From the NCBI GenBank assembly GCA_007922305.1, contig ML677329.1, forward strand, positions 524,271 through 588,270: DNA of 64,000 nucleotides, given 5' to 3'. The position numbers and the translations under genes are program-made. This stretch comes from Dermatemys mawii. Lineage: Eukaryota; Chordata; Testudines; Dermatemydidae. Positions within the stretch are counted from its first letter, which is position 1, and each line of letters begins with the position of its first letter. The notes beneath the pieces were generated by a model. It did no database searches. It was not told the DNA's origin and was given only the letters and a program-made list of their open reading frames with translations. Positions 49,701-61,330 of the stretch are shown one piece after another.

Positions 49701-51295
49701 TACCTTAAGATATTTGCTACTGTTGTTTGAACTCTGGTGAGCTAATCAGGTAACAAAATGAACCTGAATTTACTAAAAAAAGATGTTTTTGTAACATCAC
49801 ATATTTTACTTTTTCTCCCAGTAATAATGAGAGGAAGAAATTGGACTTCCAGTGGAGATATCAAGACACTAAGCTCAATTTTGAGGGTCTACAATATTAT
49901 GCAATGTTTGCTGTAGACATTTCCATTTCATTAGCATATTCTACTTTACATGAAATCCAGTGATGAATGCTTCCCCTGATCTAAGGCTAATCCTCTTTAA
50001 AGAGCTACAGGCTATATTACATGTGGCCACAGCCGCAGTTATGCCATGGCTGAATCACTTTGAAGCCTATAGAACAGTGTTCCCTTGTGAGACTTTGCAC
50101 AAATCCATAAACCAGTGCTCTGTGTGTTGTGAAATCCTAATGTTTTCATCATGAAGAATTTTTATAAAGGGACAGAACCTCCCTCCCTCTAAATAAGGTC
50201 ACACTGCACATGAGATGCTAGGCTGCCGTTACTACTTCTAACTGCCAATCTATAATTGTAGCATATAAGATTAAAGTAAAATGTTGACCTGGTGTTTCAA
50301 CAGTAAGTAATTATTCAGAAGACATGGCTGTTGGAACAATAATTCACAGTTTATTAAGATGAACTGAGAACCAGCCTTCTGGGTGAGATTGTCTTAGCAC
50401 ATTTTTCTGTGGGCTACCTAAAATTTACCAAATTTTGATGGCCATCTTCTAAATTGCGATGGCCAATATAATCAGGAAGTGATGTGGGATACTACTGCAA
50501 ACTGGAAATGTTTTTTGAACCATGCCACTCTCTCTATTCCATGTCCCTGCTTATCTCTCTCCATTTCACATCCATTTCATGCCTGTGCATTTTCTTTGTC
50601 CACATTCTTTTTCTTTCTTTTCCTATATCCGTTTCTGTGGACTTGATCCAGAGCCAACTGAAATCAGTAGAAAGACTCCCATTTACTGCAGTGGGTTTTA
50701 GATTAGGCCTTGTGTGTGTGCGCACATGCTCATGTCTGTTTCTCTTATTTTTGGGGTGGCAGCTGAAAACAAGAGAAATGAGTCTGGCAGGTGCCTCGCT
50801 GATTCACCAGAGAGCTTTATGATCAGTGCCTGCTGCTGAGTGAAACTGACAGTATTGTATCATCCCAGGAAGCTTCATCACATAGTAGTCACACCAGGTA
50901 AAGCACTTCTGATCAGCACCAGATCAGTAGCCAACCAGCTACTCTGACATGGTATTTCACAGATGTCCATTAATGAAAAGAAAAGTATTAAACTCTAGGG
51001 CAAGATACATCTCACATAGGCAGCTGACTAATGCACATCACCTAGCCCCTTTAAAATTAGCGTAGTGGGCTAGAATATATACGATCACACAGTACAGTGC
51101 AGAAAGCACGTTATGTGAGTATCCCAAGACAAAATACAACCAAATTAGAAAGAAAATCATGGTATTTATGGTCCTGTCCCAAAGCCTACTGAAGCCAGTG
51201 AAATTTCTTCAGGCCCCTAAATACTGCAAACACTTATCTCAATACACAATTAATTTGCTTCAGAGTAGCCAAACAGGGTTTTTTTAAGTGACAAA

Positions 51296-51896
51296 AATAA
51301 TCTCTTACGTTTGTCCGGCACCTTTCATTAATAAGGACCCCGGTATGATACTCAAAGTAACCACCTTCTAGACAAACTATACACAATGATCACTCCATAT
51401 GCCTCTGAAATGCAGCCACCTCTGGGGTGGAATGTGGCAGCTGTACATAGCAGCACAATACCTCAGAACAGGAACTACGGAAGAATACTATATCCATTTG
51501 AAGATGCAGACAGAACATATTCTTAAATTGTAATCTGACCAGAACACCAGGACTAATTCTCTGGTTCTTGCAAGGAGTGCCATAAGGTCTTTAATGATCA
51601 GAACTAGTCAGTGGGGTTACAAAGGTTAATACCCTGTCACATGATGGGTCATAATCCACTGTTCTATAGCCAGGTCTTCAATTCTGTGTCTCATTTGAAA
51701 GATGAAACCTTCAGTAGCCCAGAGCCCCTTACATTCTGTACTCAATCAGTACCCACCCAGGGAAAAGAATACCAACTACTCTACTGAATGACCAATATCA
51801 CTTCCCACAGTTTAATGGGATTCTCTTGGGCATCTCCCAGCCAAGTACTGGCCAGGTCCTATTTTGTTTAGCTCACAATATCGGACAAGACTGTAG
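51296..51896 (-). mobile_element. 5S-rRNA-derived SINE (AmnSINE1/SINE3-like), near full length
   Basis: Read on the minus strand, the head at 51896-51829 resembles 5S rRNA: GTCTTGTCCGATATTGTGAG, CTAAACAAAATAGGACCTGG, CAGTACTTGGCTGGGAGA, against 5S blocks AGCTAAGCAGGG, GGGCCTGG and AGTACTTGGATGGGAGA. A body with TTTCATCTTTCAAATGAGAC, GATCATTAAAGACCTTATGG and AGAGGTGGCTGCATTTCAGA follows. The 3' end carries GTGGTTACTTTGAGTATCAT and TGAAAGGTGCCGG. About 600 bp with head, body and tail in order point to a 5S-headed SINE; the exact family needs a database comparison. Confidence 0.75.
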
Positions 51897-52189
51897 TCTC
51901 AGATAGGATAAAGACTATCGAGATCTATTTGCAAAATGTTCATAGTCTGTCATTCTGAAAGGAAAATGGTCCAAACCACATATGAATAGTGAAGCTCCCT
52001 GAAGTAGGTGATAACTCACATAAATACCTCTGAATGAACTTAAAAGACATACAGCTCCCCAACCCCTGCCTCAATTCCCTCTTCCAGAGTCCACTTTTCC
52101 CAGGGGCTAATCTGCTGCTTGGATTATTCACCATATGTGAAAAGATGGCCCATTCCTGAGTCACCCTCAAGGCAGACATGCTTGTACCT

Positions 52190-52975
52190 CAGTTTCCCTT
52201 TCTTCTGGAGTCCTCAGCAACTCCATTTAATAAATAGCCCTTTTCACAGTTAATGTCTTACATGAGGTCCCAGAACCATAATCCAGATTTCCCTAGCACA
52301 GTTTGGATGGTACATTCACTCTTTCAAGTCCCCCAAGTCCATCCATACCAAGTATAACTCCGATGTCTCTCACTGTGCTCCAGCTCCCCTGTATGCCTCC
52401 TCACTATGCCTCACCCTAGCCCCTCTAGCTGGGGTGCTTCTCTGCTCTGTTTCTTCCCAGCTCTTGCCTGGAGATATCAGCGGGCTCACCCCCTCTCATT
52501 CCCAGCCTCAGTCTGCTCTGGCTTCAGTTTTCCTGCTCAGAGAGCCGGCAGCCATCTCCCTTTGCTATTCCCAGCCTTCCGCCTTCTCTGGCCATGGCTC
52601 TCCGGTCTGGGAAGTTTGTAGGTGATCTTCCGACTGCTTTCTCCCCTTCTGCTTTCACCAGCCTGATCTGGCACCACTGCTCAACCATGGCATTTTCACC
52701 GCTTCCTCCTTTAGGAGCAACATCCTCACCCTGAACATCTCAGCTCAGGTCTGCTCTTCCTCTGAGCTCTCTATTCAGGACTCTGACCTCTCCCCCCTTC
52801 GTGGACAACGAGTTCTGAATTCTTTCTCTGGGTTCTGAACTCTTTCTTGTCTTTGGGCTGTCTCTCATTTATAACCCTGAGGGCAGCCCTGCCTTTCTCA
52901 TTACACCAGACTAGGGCACACCTGGACAGAAACAGGAGAGCTTGGTCCAGTTCCATTAAAGGGGTCAGCGACCAT
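52190..52975 (-). mobile_element. LTR-like interspersed repeat
   Basis: A C/T-rich block (CAGCTCTTGCCTGGAGATAT, CCATCTCCCTTTGCTATTCC, CTGAACATCTCAGCTCAGGT) ends TTCCATTAAAGGGGTCAGCG. It resembles solo-LTR-type repeats I recall from turtles, read on the minus strand. I could not define ends or a target duplication. Confidence 0.4.
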
Positions 52976-54289
52976 GTTAGAAGCCCTTCAGAAGATATTC
53001 ATTTAATTTGCTTCATCCTGTATAAATCAAAATGTCTCTGATATTTTAATCACTAGAATTCAAGCCCAACCAAGGAGAAAACCTTAAATATATGATCAGT
53101 GTTCTTTTCAGTTTGAAGAAACTTCCATAAAATTATAACTTAAGTCACTCCACATTTAGTCACAGAATACACAATCTCCCTAAAAACATGGTGTCCGATT
53201 CTCAACTGGAGTAAATCAGTGTAACTTCACTCATGTTTACTGGATGGTTGTCTCATTTAAATTGTGTAGACCAGATCCTCATTTGATGTAAATCAGCATA
53301 GCTCCATTGGTGTCAGCCGCCTGTAAAACCTGCTTTTTTGATCAACTAATTTGACGTTTTACAATCATATTACATGGCTACTTTACCACGTATTGATTCT
53401 ACAATGTTTCAACAAGAACTATGATCCACCGGAGAAAGGTAAGAATGGGAGGATGATGCACCAGGAGAAGCTGCAGCAGGAATCTTTTCCTGATTTGTCA
53501 ACCTGCAGATTCTCAGACATCATCTAGGCTAGAGTAACTTACTGTGCTAACTAACATTTGTTCCCCTGGCATGGCCGTAAAACACCCTGTATTCACACAC
53601 AGTCTTCTCAATTGTTTATCCAACGTACATACTGTGCTATTTAAACTGATTTTTCAACATTTAATTCCAATTGAGATGAGCCTAGATCATTCTAGGCTAA
53701 GTCGTTAGTGTGCCTGTCAAGATAGACAGGCTAACATAAATGGTGCCAGTGGTCTCTCCACCACAAAATGTGTGTATCAGGAAACAGACTATTCCCGCAA
53801 CTGCACCAGCTGGGGAACTCCTGATAGTTCTGACACCATTCTTGCTAGAGGGCAATCTGTGGCTTTGGTCCCTTTGAGAACACTGAGTGATGGCGACCAT
53901 TTTGAAAGAGGGGCCTTTCTCTGAAGACCATTGTTCCTCAAATAAGTCTTCACTTACGAAGAACATTGGAAGAGGACTATTAATTCTAAAGCATTTATTT
54001 TTTTAAAAAATAAAAACCCTACCCATTGAACTAAATTTACCCAAGAGTAACCCCTCTGCCAATTTTCGTGCAGACAGATAATGCCTAAACTGAGATAATT
54101 TGGGACACAAAAAACAAAAATAAAATAAAAAAAACAATTAAGTACATTTCTTAAAGGATCCATTTAAAATTAATATTAACCCATACATTAACCAACCACA
54201 TTTACTTGTACATTCTTAGAAAATTTATTCTGTGCCCAAAGAGCTAATGCTGTAATTTTGGAGAGGAAGGATACAATGTATTCTTCCAG

Positions 54290-54600
54290 GGTTGCCAATT
54301 TGTATTATTTGAAGACTAGATGCATGATAATTGGTTTTTTGGGGTTTTTTTTTTTAGAGTTCCTGGAGCTGAGTGAGTAAGTGAAAATCTCAGCTTTCAT
54401 TTTAAAAGAAAAATTAAAATTATTAACCCTCACAATTGTTGAGAAAAGCCTCAAAATGTAAACCACAAAGGCCCCAATTAAAAGGCAAACAAAAAAAATC
54501 CTTTAAATTGATTATTTCTTTAACATCTCATGAATTTTGAGCCAGTCTCCTAATTCTGTGGTTTCGAACACTTGGGGCTGGCTGGCTCTTCATATTTAAC
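54290..54600. mobile_element. Interspersed repeat (GGTTGCC-ended MITE), copy B
   Basis: It begins CAGGGTTGCCAATTTG, contains CTCATGAATTTTGAGCCAGT, and ends CACTTGGGGCTGGCTGGC. The right part shares motif order with 10587-10790. It is interrupted by A/T tracts. Confidence 0.6.
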
Positions 54601-55478
54601 CTGAGCCTTTTCTTTAAGTGGAAAACTCAGATCATCATTTATTATGGAGCTGCAACTAGTAGTGTATCTGTACTGAAGAATCATATTACTGCTCTGGAAT
54701 TCTAGCAGTTGGTTCAAAACTCTACAGAAAACTCTACCATTCTCTATTCAATTCCACAGGAAGGTTCTGCTGTTACACTTGTCTTGTGTAGCAAATACTG
54801 AACATGTAAAATGTCACTCAATGGTCCACTTTTGGAGGCCTTGCGCATTTGTAGATCTCAGCTGAGAAACAAAAATGAACGTTGTGATTCTGCAATTTCT
54901 GATGAGGTGGAAAGAGGCAGAGTGTTGTAGACAAATGTGTGATGTATAATGTATTTAATATTTATTATTTTAAAGAATACCCTCACCATTGGGACTTACT
55001 GGCAGGATCAACAGAGAGGCTAAAGACTGACTAAGGTACTGAACTACTGCTGCCTCCAGGTCACAGTGATGCTATGTCCCTTTTTCTGTGGCTGAACCCC
55101 ACTACAGATCCCTTTTTGATGCTGACTGCTGTCGTTCCCTCTCTGTCAAAGCAGGAAGCAGAATGCCTGACTGGCTCCCACAATGCGGCCAAATCAGGTG
55201 AGAGCTCAAAGGTTTGGGGAAGAGTTCCCTATTAGGTACAAGTCTATGGCAGCAGGGTCAGCTCATACCGTATACAACCTAACAGATACCTGCTCCTTCT
55301 AGCTCACGGCCTCCCTAAAATGTCTTGCTGTCCCAGACGTGTGTGATTGAACTTGTCACGTAAGGCACTCTAATGCTTTGCTCTTTTTAGGGAGGGAGAA
55401 CAAAGGAGAATCAGGAAAGAAGAGCAGAAAATGAGGTGAGATGAGCTAGAGGAGGTCAAAAAGGAAGAGAACAGTGAG

Positions 55479-55623
55479 CAGGGCTGGCTCTAGCTTTTTT
55501 ACAGTCCCAAGCACGAAGAGCGCAACTGCTCCCCCAACCCTGTGAAATGACCAGAATGCTGCCCCTTTAAAATATGCCGCCCCAAGCATGTGCCTCCTCT
55601 GCTGGTGCCTGGAGCCGGCCCTG
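55479..55623. mobile_element. 145-bp hAT-type MITE with perfect 8-bp target duplication
   Basis: The ends are inverted: CAGGGCTGGCTCTAG at the left and GGAGCCGGCCCTG at the right. Both flanks carry ACAGTGAG exactly (55471-55478 and 55624-55631), an 8-bp duplication as made by hAT transposases. The interior includes TATGCCGCCCCAAGCATGTG. Confidence 0.9.
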
Positions 55624-55631
55624 ACAGTGAG

Positions 55632-56060
55632 GAGGGAAGGATGGGGTGAAGGTGACATGGCTAGGAGAACTGGTGAGACAGTGAGTGGAAGCCGAAAATG
55701 GCAGATGAGAGAGACAGGACAAGTAAGAGGAGAAAGGGGGGAAAGACAAGAAGGAAATGAGAGAAAAGAGAAGTCAGGGAGGAAAGGACAGATGAGAAAC
55801 AAGACAGGCCTGGCTGGAACAGGAATGGAGGCAGAACACAGAAGAGAGAGAGAGGAAACAAGAGAAAGCAGGGGGAGTGAGAGAAAGACAGGGGAAATCC
55901 TATCTTGCCAGAAACAGCTCTCCTTGTCAGTCATACACACAAGATCAAGAAGACTGATTCAGGCACCAAGCAGTGCAGAAGTGAGAGAAGAATCCTATCC
56001 CCCAAGTAAAGGCAGGAGGACTGAAGAGGGAAGAGAAACAAGGAGAGAGTCACATTTTGT
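55632..56060 (+). repeat. Purine-rich GA tract
   Basis: The plus strand is dominated by GGA, GAGA and AGGAAA runs for over 400 bp (for example AAGAGGAGAAAGGGGGGAAA). This asymmetry opens long frames on both strands that encode only low-complexity peptides. It is not a gene. Confidence 0.85.
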
Positions 56061-56239
56061 TCTTGCATTGAAATGCCTCCCAAATACTTCAGGTTTTAGA
56101 GCTAGCTGTTCTGGAGACTTGCTCCATCTAGAATTGGGATTCAAAACTTTCAGCAAATTTATCTCCTTCCTATGCATCTCTTCTTCCTTCCCCCACCCCC
56201 ACTTCCCTCTCCTTTTCCATTTAGAATAAGCTGTGTTTC

Positions 56240-56330
56240 TCGTCTGATATTTGGATCATAAGCTCTTTTGGGGGCAGGGACCAAGTCCTACTAGCACACT
56301 TTGGATGCTGCAAAATAAATAAATAAGAGA
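56240..56330 (+). repeat. AGCTCTTTTGGGGGCAGGGAC dispersed repeat
   Basis: ATATTTGGATCATAAGCTCT, TTTGGGGGCAGGGACCAAG and an AAATAAATAAATAA tail. Same family and orientation as 26440 and 26815. Confidence 0.75.
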
Positions 56331-56736
56331 TCTGCAATACTAGTGTCTGGCTGTAAATTATTATTAGGGCTTTGCTGTCTTCCGCAGTGAGCTCTAAGCA
56401 ACCTCCAGTCCACTGTCATCACTCCTAGACACTCACCTAAAATATTTCAAAAGGGAGGTTTACAGCTCCTGTAATTCCAAACTTCTAATTCATATGCTCC
56501 AAAAATTTTAGCTACCCCACCATTAGGTTTGAGGCATAGCAGCAGGGCAATGCTAGGGGAAGATGGCATCATATTTGCTCTTGCTGCTGCTTCTGTCTTT
56601 GGACACACAGGGGAGTTTGGAGGAGATTGTTGAGGACACAAAGAAGAGTTAGGGCAGGCAACTAACTCCCCTATGTGCCTTCGGAAACCACAGTCTCCAA
56701 GGCCGCCCAGCACTTTAGACCTTGATCCTGCAAACA

Positions 56737-56778
56737 CACACGAGTAGTCTCATTGAACTCAATGGGACTACTCGTGTG
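56737..56778. repeat. Near-perfect 20-bp hairpin
   Basis: CACACGAGTAGTCTCATTGA (56737-56756) pairs with TCAATGGGACTACTCGTGTG (56759-56778) at 19 of 20 positions with a 2-nt spacer. The outer flanks CTTGATCCTGCAAA and TTTTCAGGATCAAG are also inverted, so the fold extends to about 56720-56820. Confidence 0.95.
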
Positions 56779-57465
56779 CATAAAGTTACTCATGTGTGTA
56801 AATGTTTTCAGGATCAAGTGTTCACAAGACCTTAACGAGCACTAAAAGTCTTTTAAAAGAACAAAAAACAAAGGCTTGATTTACACTACAACTCTGGTAA
56901 CATAACCCAACATTGCCACCTACTGGCTAATATCTTAACCCGCCTGAACAGGGCTATGTGAACATTCCCTAGCGATTAAAGTGGAAAACATCGGGAATCA
57001 GTAAAGTTGCATACAATTTGTTTTCAGATGACTTCCTATACCAGAAGCAATACAGACTAGAATTAGATCAAGTAGTAGAAAGTGAGATCATTTTGGGCAG
57101 GTATCTTCTTTTGTAAGAAGATAAGAAAACTGTAATTCAATTTATAGTACATTATATTCACAGATGTAGACTGTCTAGGATTTCTTGGTATCATCTAGCC
57201 ACCAGTATACAGATATTGACAGGTCTGGCTGTTGTGCTCCCAAAGCTCTCAGTTACTCTTTATCTCATCATTGTTATAACCCCATCTTCAGTGGATTCTT
57301 GTGGAATTCATCGCAATGAGAGTTACCAAAGAAATTCAGCGACAAAACTCCCAAAAAGACAATAATAATCCCTTATTAAAGAAAAGGATGCAATGCAATA
57401 GTACTCAAAGATACTGTTAGCAGGGGATGGAGGGCAATGTGAACTATAGTACTAGTCTATCTCTA

Positions 57466-57537
57466 ATAATTATAGAAGTGTATGTATGGATGGGACCTTT
57501 AAAAGTCATCAAGTCCAGTCCTCTGTGCTGAGGCAGT
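57466..57537 (-). mobile_element. CR1 LINE 3' tail, minus orientation
   Basis: AATTATAGAAGTGTATGTAT, GGATGGGACCTTTAAAAGTC and ATCAAGTCCAGTCCTCTGTG is the reverse complement of a CR1 3' end. Confidence 0.8.
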
Positions 57538-57828
57538 TAAAATTCCATATTCTACTCTTTGTGGTCATTTAGTTAATGGTACAGAAAAATCATCTAATTT
57601 GGGGATATTACTTATGCAATATTAAGACTAATCAAACAAAGGATTTTAAGACCAAAGGGTGATGTATGTTCAAATTTTCATATAATATCATGATGACTAC
57701 GGTAGTATACAGATAGTAAATAGCTACTTGAAATGCAATCCATCACACTATTAGTTTTCTACCTAATATTAAAGTAATAATATTTTTAATAAAAGGAATT
57801 ATATTTTAAAGACATTAAGATAAGCTCA

Positions 57829-57953
57829 CTCGGTGGGAAATTAGGCATGTATAGAATTATACAGCAGCTGCTTGGGGGTTTTGAGGCTACTGTGCCTAGC
57901 TGCCAGTTGGGCACCCAAGTCCCCATGATGAGTCCAACCCTTATTTTCTCTGT
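57829..57953 (+). repeat. Duplicated segment, copy 1 left part
   Basis: ATTATACAGCAGCTGCTTGG, GCTGCCAGTTGGGCACCCAA and GAGTCCAACCCTTATTTTCT match 59412-59535 almost base for base. The copy resumes after the palindromic element with GCTGCAATTATTATTGCAGT at about 58278. Confidence 0.9.
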
Positions 57954-57965
57954 CAAGGGTCAGCA

Positions 57966-58245
57966 ACGTTGGCACGCAGGACCGCAGGGTAAGCATCCTT
58001 AGCGGGCCCTGTTGCTTTATTTACCTGATGTTTCACCGATTGCAGCTCCCACTGGCTGCGGTTCGCCATCCCGGTCCAATGGGGCCTGCGGGAAGGGGCG
58101 CGGTGCTGGCCACCACTTCCCGCAACCCCCATTGGACCAGGACGGTGAGCTGGGGCCAGTGGGAGCCGTGATCAGCGAAACGTCAGGTAAATAAAGCAAC
58201 GGGGCCCGCTAAGGGTGCTTACCCTGCGGTCCCGCGTGCCAACGT
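57966..58245. mobile_element. 280-bp near-complete palindromic MITE
   Basis: It opens ACGTTGGCACGCAGGACCGC and closes with GCGGTCCCGCGTGCCAACGT. The two arms of about 125 bp each read GCAGGGTAAGCATCCTTAGC, TTTATTTACCTGATGTTTCA, TCCAATGGGG and their inverted forms, about 88% alike by eye. The palindrome opens mirrored 60-codon frames on both strands, which are not genes. Confidence 0.9.
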
Positions 58246-58634
58246 GGATTCTCCAGTTCGGCAACTAGACGTGCTTTGCTGCAATTATTATTGCAGTATT
58301 AAGCACCTAGAAAAAAAAATCACAGGAACCACACTGTGATCCACAAAGTCAAGTTAGGAACCTGGGCTCTATAGACAATGACTGGGGAGAAACAGTAACC
58401 TATAAATGCCATCCACAAAAGCCAGTATGCTTGGCAGCTTCCCATCTAAGCTAGCCAGTGGGAAATGCTGACCAGAGGAGTGTGTGCTAAGCCCCACCCA
58501 TCTCTTGGAGGTAGGCAGTGTGATGTTGCACTCCCTATTTTTATAAAAATGTTTGTGTGGATATGATATAAATAGAATATGCTTTATGCAAAAGGTCTCT
58601 TGTAAGGTATAATTACAACTCTTATAATCTACTG

Positions 58635-58865
58635 CAGGGGTCTTCAAACTTTTCCCCACACAGCCCCTTTCTGTGGAGGGAAAAGTCTGGCGGCCCCCGG
58701 AGGGTATGTCCGCCGAAATGCCATCGCAGAAAGCAGAAGCTTCCGCTTTCCGCGGCGGCATTTCAGCGGGACTGGGAGTTTGGCGATCTCCCGGGCGGGC
58801 TCGGCGGCGGCTCCAGGGTCTCACGTACCCCCGGGGGTGCGCACACCCCAGTTTGAAGACCACTG
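58635..58865. mobile_element. 231-bp hAT-type MITE with perfect 8-bp target duplication
   Basis: TIRs CAGGGGTCTTCAAACT and (minus strand) CAGTGGTCTTCAAACT match at 15 of 16. ATCTACTG flanks both sides exactly (58627-58634 and 58866-58873). The interior is GC-rich with an inverted CGAAATGCCATCGCAGAAAG / GCTTTCCGCGGCGGCATTTC pair. Confidence 0.93.
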
Positions 58866-59411
58866 ATCTACTGAGTGTGGTCATCCTATTTGTATGAATA
58901 TATTATTCTTCTATCTAAAACTAGGAATATGAAATATAAACTCTGAGGTCCTATTGTAATTATGCACAGTGTGGGCCATTAATGGTGTTTTGTAATCTTG
59001 ATGGTTCCCATTAACCAGGACAATTGATTGTAAATGGCTCTGTTTACTTGTAAGACTTCCTGTATACCTGTGTGCTAGCAAGTGGGTAATGAAGTCTCAC
59101 AGGACATATGATTATGTCACCTGAACTGGAATCCATCTTTAACCTGGGTGATGCTTCACCTGTAGTTCAGTTACTCTCAGTTCACTACACAAACATGGTT
59201 GCTGCTGCAGCCAGTATTCTCTTGTAGGAGTATAATGAACATTTTGAAAGTGTAGGAACTTTGCACCCACCAGCTGAATTAAGTGAAATCTGAAGTACTA
59301 CAGGAAATTATTTAGTCTTCAGTGGCATTAGGTCTGAGGTGGCTGCATGCTTACTGACCTGCTAGCAGAAATGTAGGCAGTCAGGGGACTTTACCTGTGA
59401 AAACATGGGCA

Positions 59412-59590
59412 TCATGGGAGGTTAGGCACCTACAGAATTACACAGCAGCTGCTTGGGGGTTTTGAGACTACAGTGCCTAGCTGCCAGTTGGGCACCCAAG
59501 TCCCCATTGTGAGTCCAACCCTTATTTTCTATGTGGAGAAGCCACTAGACACACATTGCTGCAATTATTATTGTAAGCGAGTATTACAAA
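59412..59590 (+). repeat. Duplicated segment, copy 2
   Basis: ATTACACAGCAGCTGCTTGG, GCTGCCAGTTGGGCACCCAA, GAGTCCAACCCTTATTTTCT then GCTGCAATTATTATTGTAAG. It is collinear with 57829-57953 plus about 58256-58300, but lacks the 57966-58245 palindrome. Confidence 0.9.
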
Positions 59591-60119
59591 ATACTGATGT
59601 TCGAGAAGAGAAGTTCCTCTTTTGAAATAATGATGAGACAAGACATTACTTACCATAGTAATTTTTCTGTTTAGCAAAACCATATCAGTACTAGTGCCCT
59701 CACTTTAAAATGATATCATGAACCCAGATATCTCACTTGAGGCTATTTCACTTAGCCTCAAGAGAACGTGTGGGTGTGGACATGACAAAGAAGATGTAGA
59801 GATGCCATATTCAGGGGCTCCATTAGTAGCTTATAGGAAGGAGGGCTTGTGTGCATGGTGTAGCAATACGCTCTAGAAAGGTGTGAATTTTAATGCACCA
59901 ATGTGTTTCCACATCCTGGCCCATTGAAAGCCTGTTGGTGTGCACTAGAAGTCCCTTAATGCATGCAGCAGGTTCTACATAGGCCAATTACTGTGCAATA
60001 CATTGGTGTGCTTTAGAATTCACAAAGTTAATATGAGAAAGAAATGCACTCTAATAATCCAAGCAATTATATTATTGCAGTAATGCCAATGACATTATCC
60101 TAAAGGCATGAATTTACTG

Positions 60120-60240
60120 GGCCTGGCTCTCCTCTCACTTACATCCATGTAAATTAGGAGCAACTTCACTGGAAGCAGTGAATTTCCACCAGTGTAAAAT
60201 TGGTGTGGAGGAGAGGATAATCAAACCAAGTTCCTATTGT
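60120..60240. repeat. Palindromic GGCCTGGCTCTCCTCTCACTT repeat
   Basis: CTCTCCTCTCACTTACATCC, AGGAGCAACTTCACTGGAAG and GTGTGGAGGAGAGGATAATC form an imperfect inverted repeat. A relative lies at 16133-16225 (GACTCTCCTCTCCCTCACAC, AGGAGCAACTCCACTGAGTG). Confidence 0.7.
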
Positions 60241-61144
60241 CCAAAAATGGATTTCTCTCACACACACATTTTAAAAGCCACAACCTGGTCAGTAAAGATT
60301 CTTTAACCTCACATTAACTATACTTTCCTAGAAAAATCATCCTACACCCAACTGCTTATCAAACAATAAACAGATGAATGGTGGGAAGATAAAACAGGCT
60401 ACCAGACTGATACTCACCTGACTTGATAGATACCAATATCTTAATGATAGCACGTAATCTGATTCAGGAAGACGGTCATTCCTTATTATCAACAACAACA
60501 TCACAGTTCTTGTAAGTTAGTTCTGTTCTGGGAAATGAGAAGCAGGCAAGAGATGTGAAAAACAGCACAGACAATAAAAGCACACATAAAAGTTGCATAA
60601 TTGTGGGTTTTCCAACGACAGCAGCCTCCAGCGTCAGTCTGTAACAAGATACTTTTTGAAAGAAAAACACACCCATACAAGACTGGCATTCTGGGATATG
60701 TATGACAGAGAGGATTTCCCTTCACTTTGTTTCCAGTCTATCCTTTTCAGGATTATCACATTGAAAGCAATAGCACTAAGATCTAAAATTCTCTCTGAAG
60801 TAAGGCTTTAAAAAAAAATACAAACAAAACCATACACAGCAAATAGGTACATCACAAGAATCGTTTTAAATGAGCCCAAGCAGCATATGTAGCCAAATGT
60901 ACCTAAAGCAATTTCATATACAAAAGGAAGTAATATATTGTGTTGTTTAACCATCCATGGTATGGAATTTGTATAATTATATTAATCTAAGTATATGTTT
61001 TATAATATTATAGCATTTATTCACATGGAGTCAAATCCTGCAAAGTTTATTCAGGCATAACACACATTGATTTCAACAGGAATATTGCAAAAGTATAGAT
61101 TACAAGATTTGCCACACAGATATACGTCACATACATAGTATGGG

Positions 61145-61330
61145 AGATGCAGGGTTGTCTAATAGTTAAGGCTGGGATTTAAAAGACCTGGAGTTTATTC
61201 CTTACTCTGCCACTCATTCACTGTGTGATCTTGTGAAAGTAACTTACAGTAACCAGGTACAGAGAAGTATCTGGAATTAATACCCACTCATTTTTGTAAT
61301 GAACTTGGAAGCCATTGGATGAAAGATGAT
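61145..61330 (+). repeat. tRNA-derived MIR-like SINE fragment
   Basis: GTCTAATAGTTAAGGCTGGG, AGACCTGGAGTTTATTCCTT, CTCTGCCACTCATTCACTGT and GTGATCTTGTGAAAGTAACT correspond to the tRNA-like head and start of a MIR-type core. Confidence 0.65.

Noticed and set aside
51829..51896. A 5S rRNA gene on the minus strand
   Set aside because: Only part of 5S is present, with many substitutions, and it continues into a SINE body; it is a SINE head, not a functional rRNA gene.
55588..56229. 213-codon open frame on the plus strand and a 164-codon frame opposite it
   Set aside because: Both arise from the strongly purine-biased tract; the peptides are Arg/Glu/Gly or Ser/Leu/Pro low complexity, and the plus frame starts inside a MITE.
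58369..58884. 171-codon minus-strand open frame
   Set aside because: It spans the 58635-58865 MITE and its flank; the peptide follows the GC-rich palindrome.
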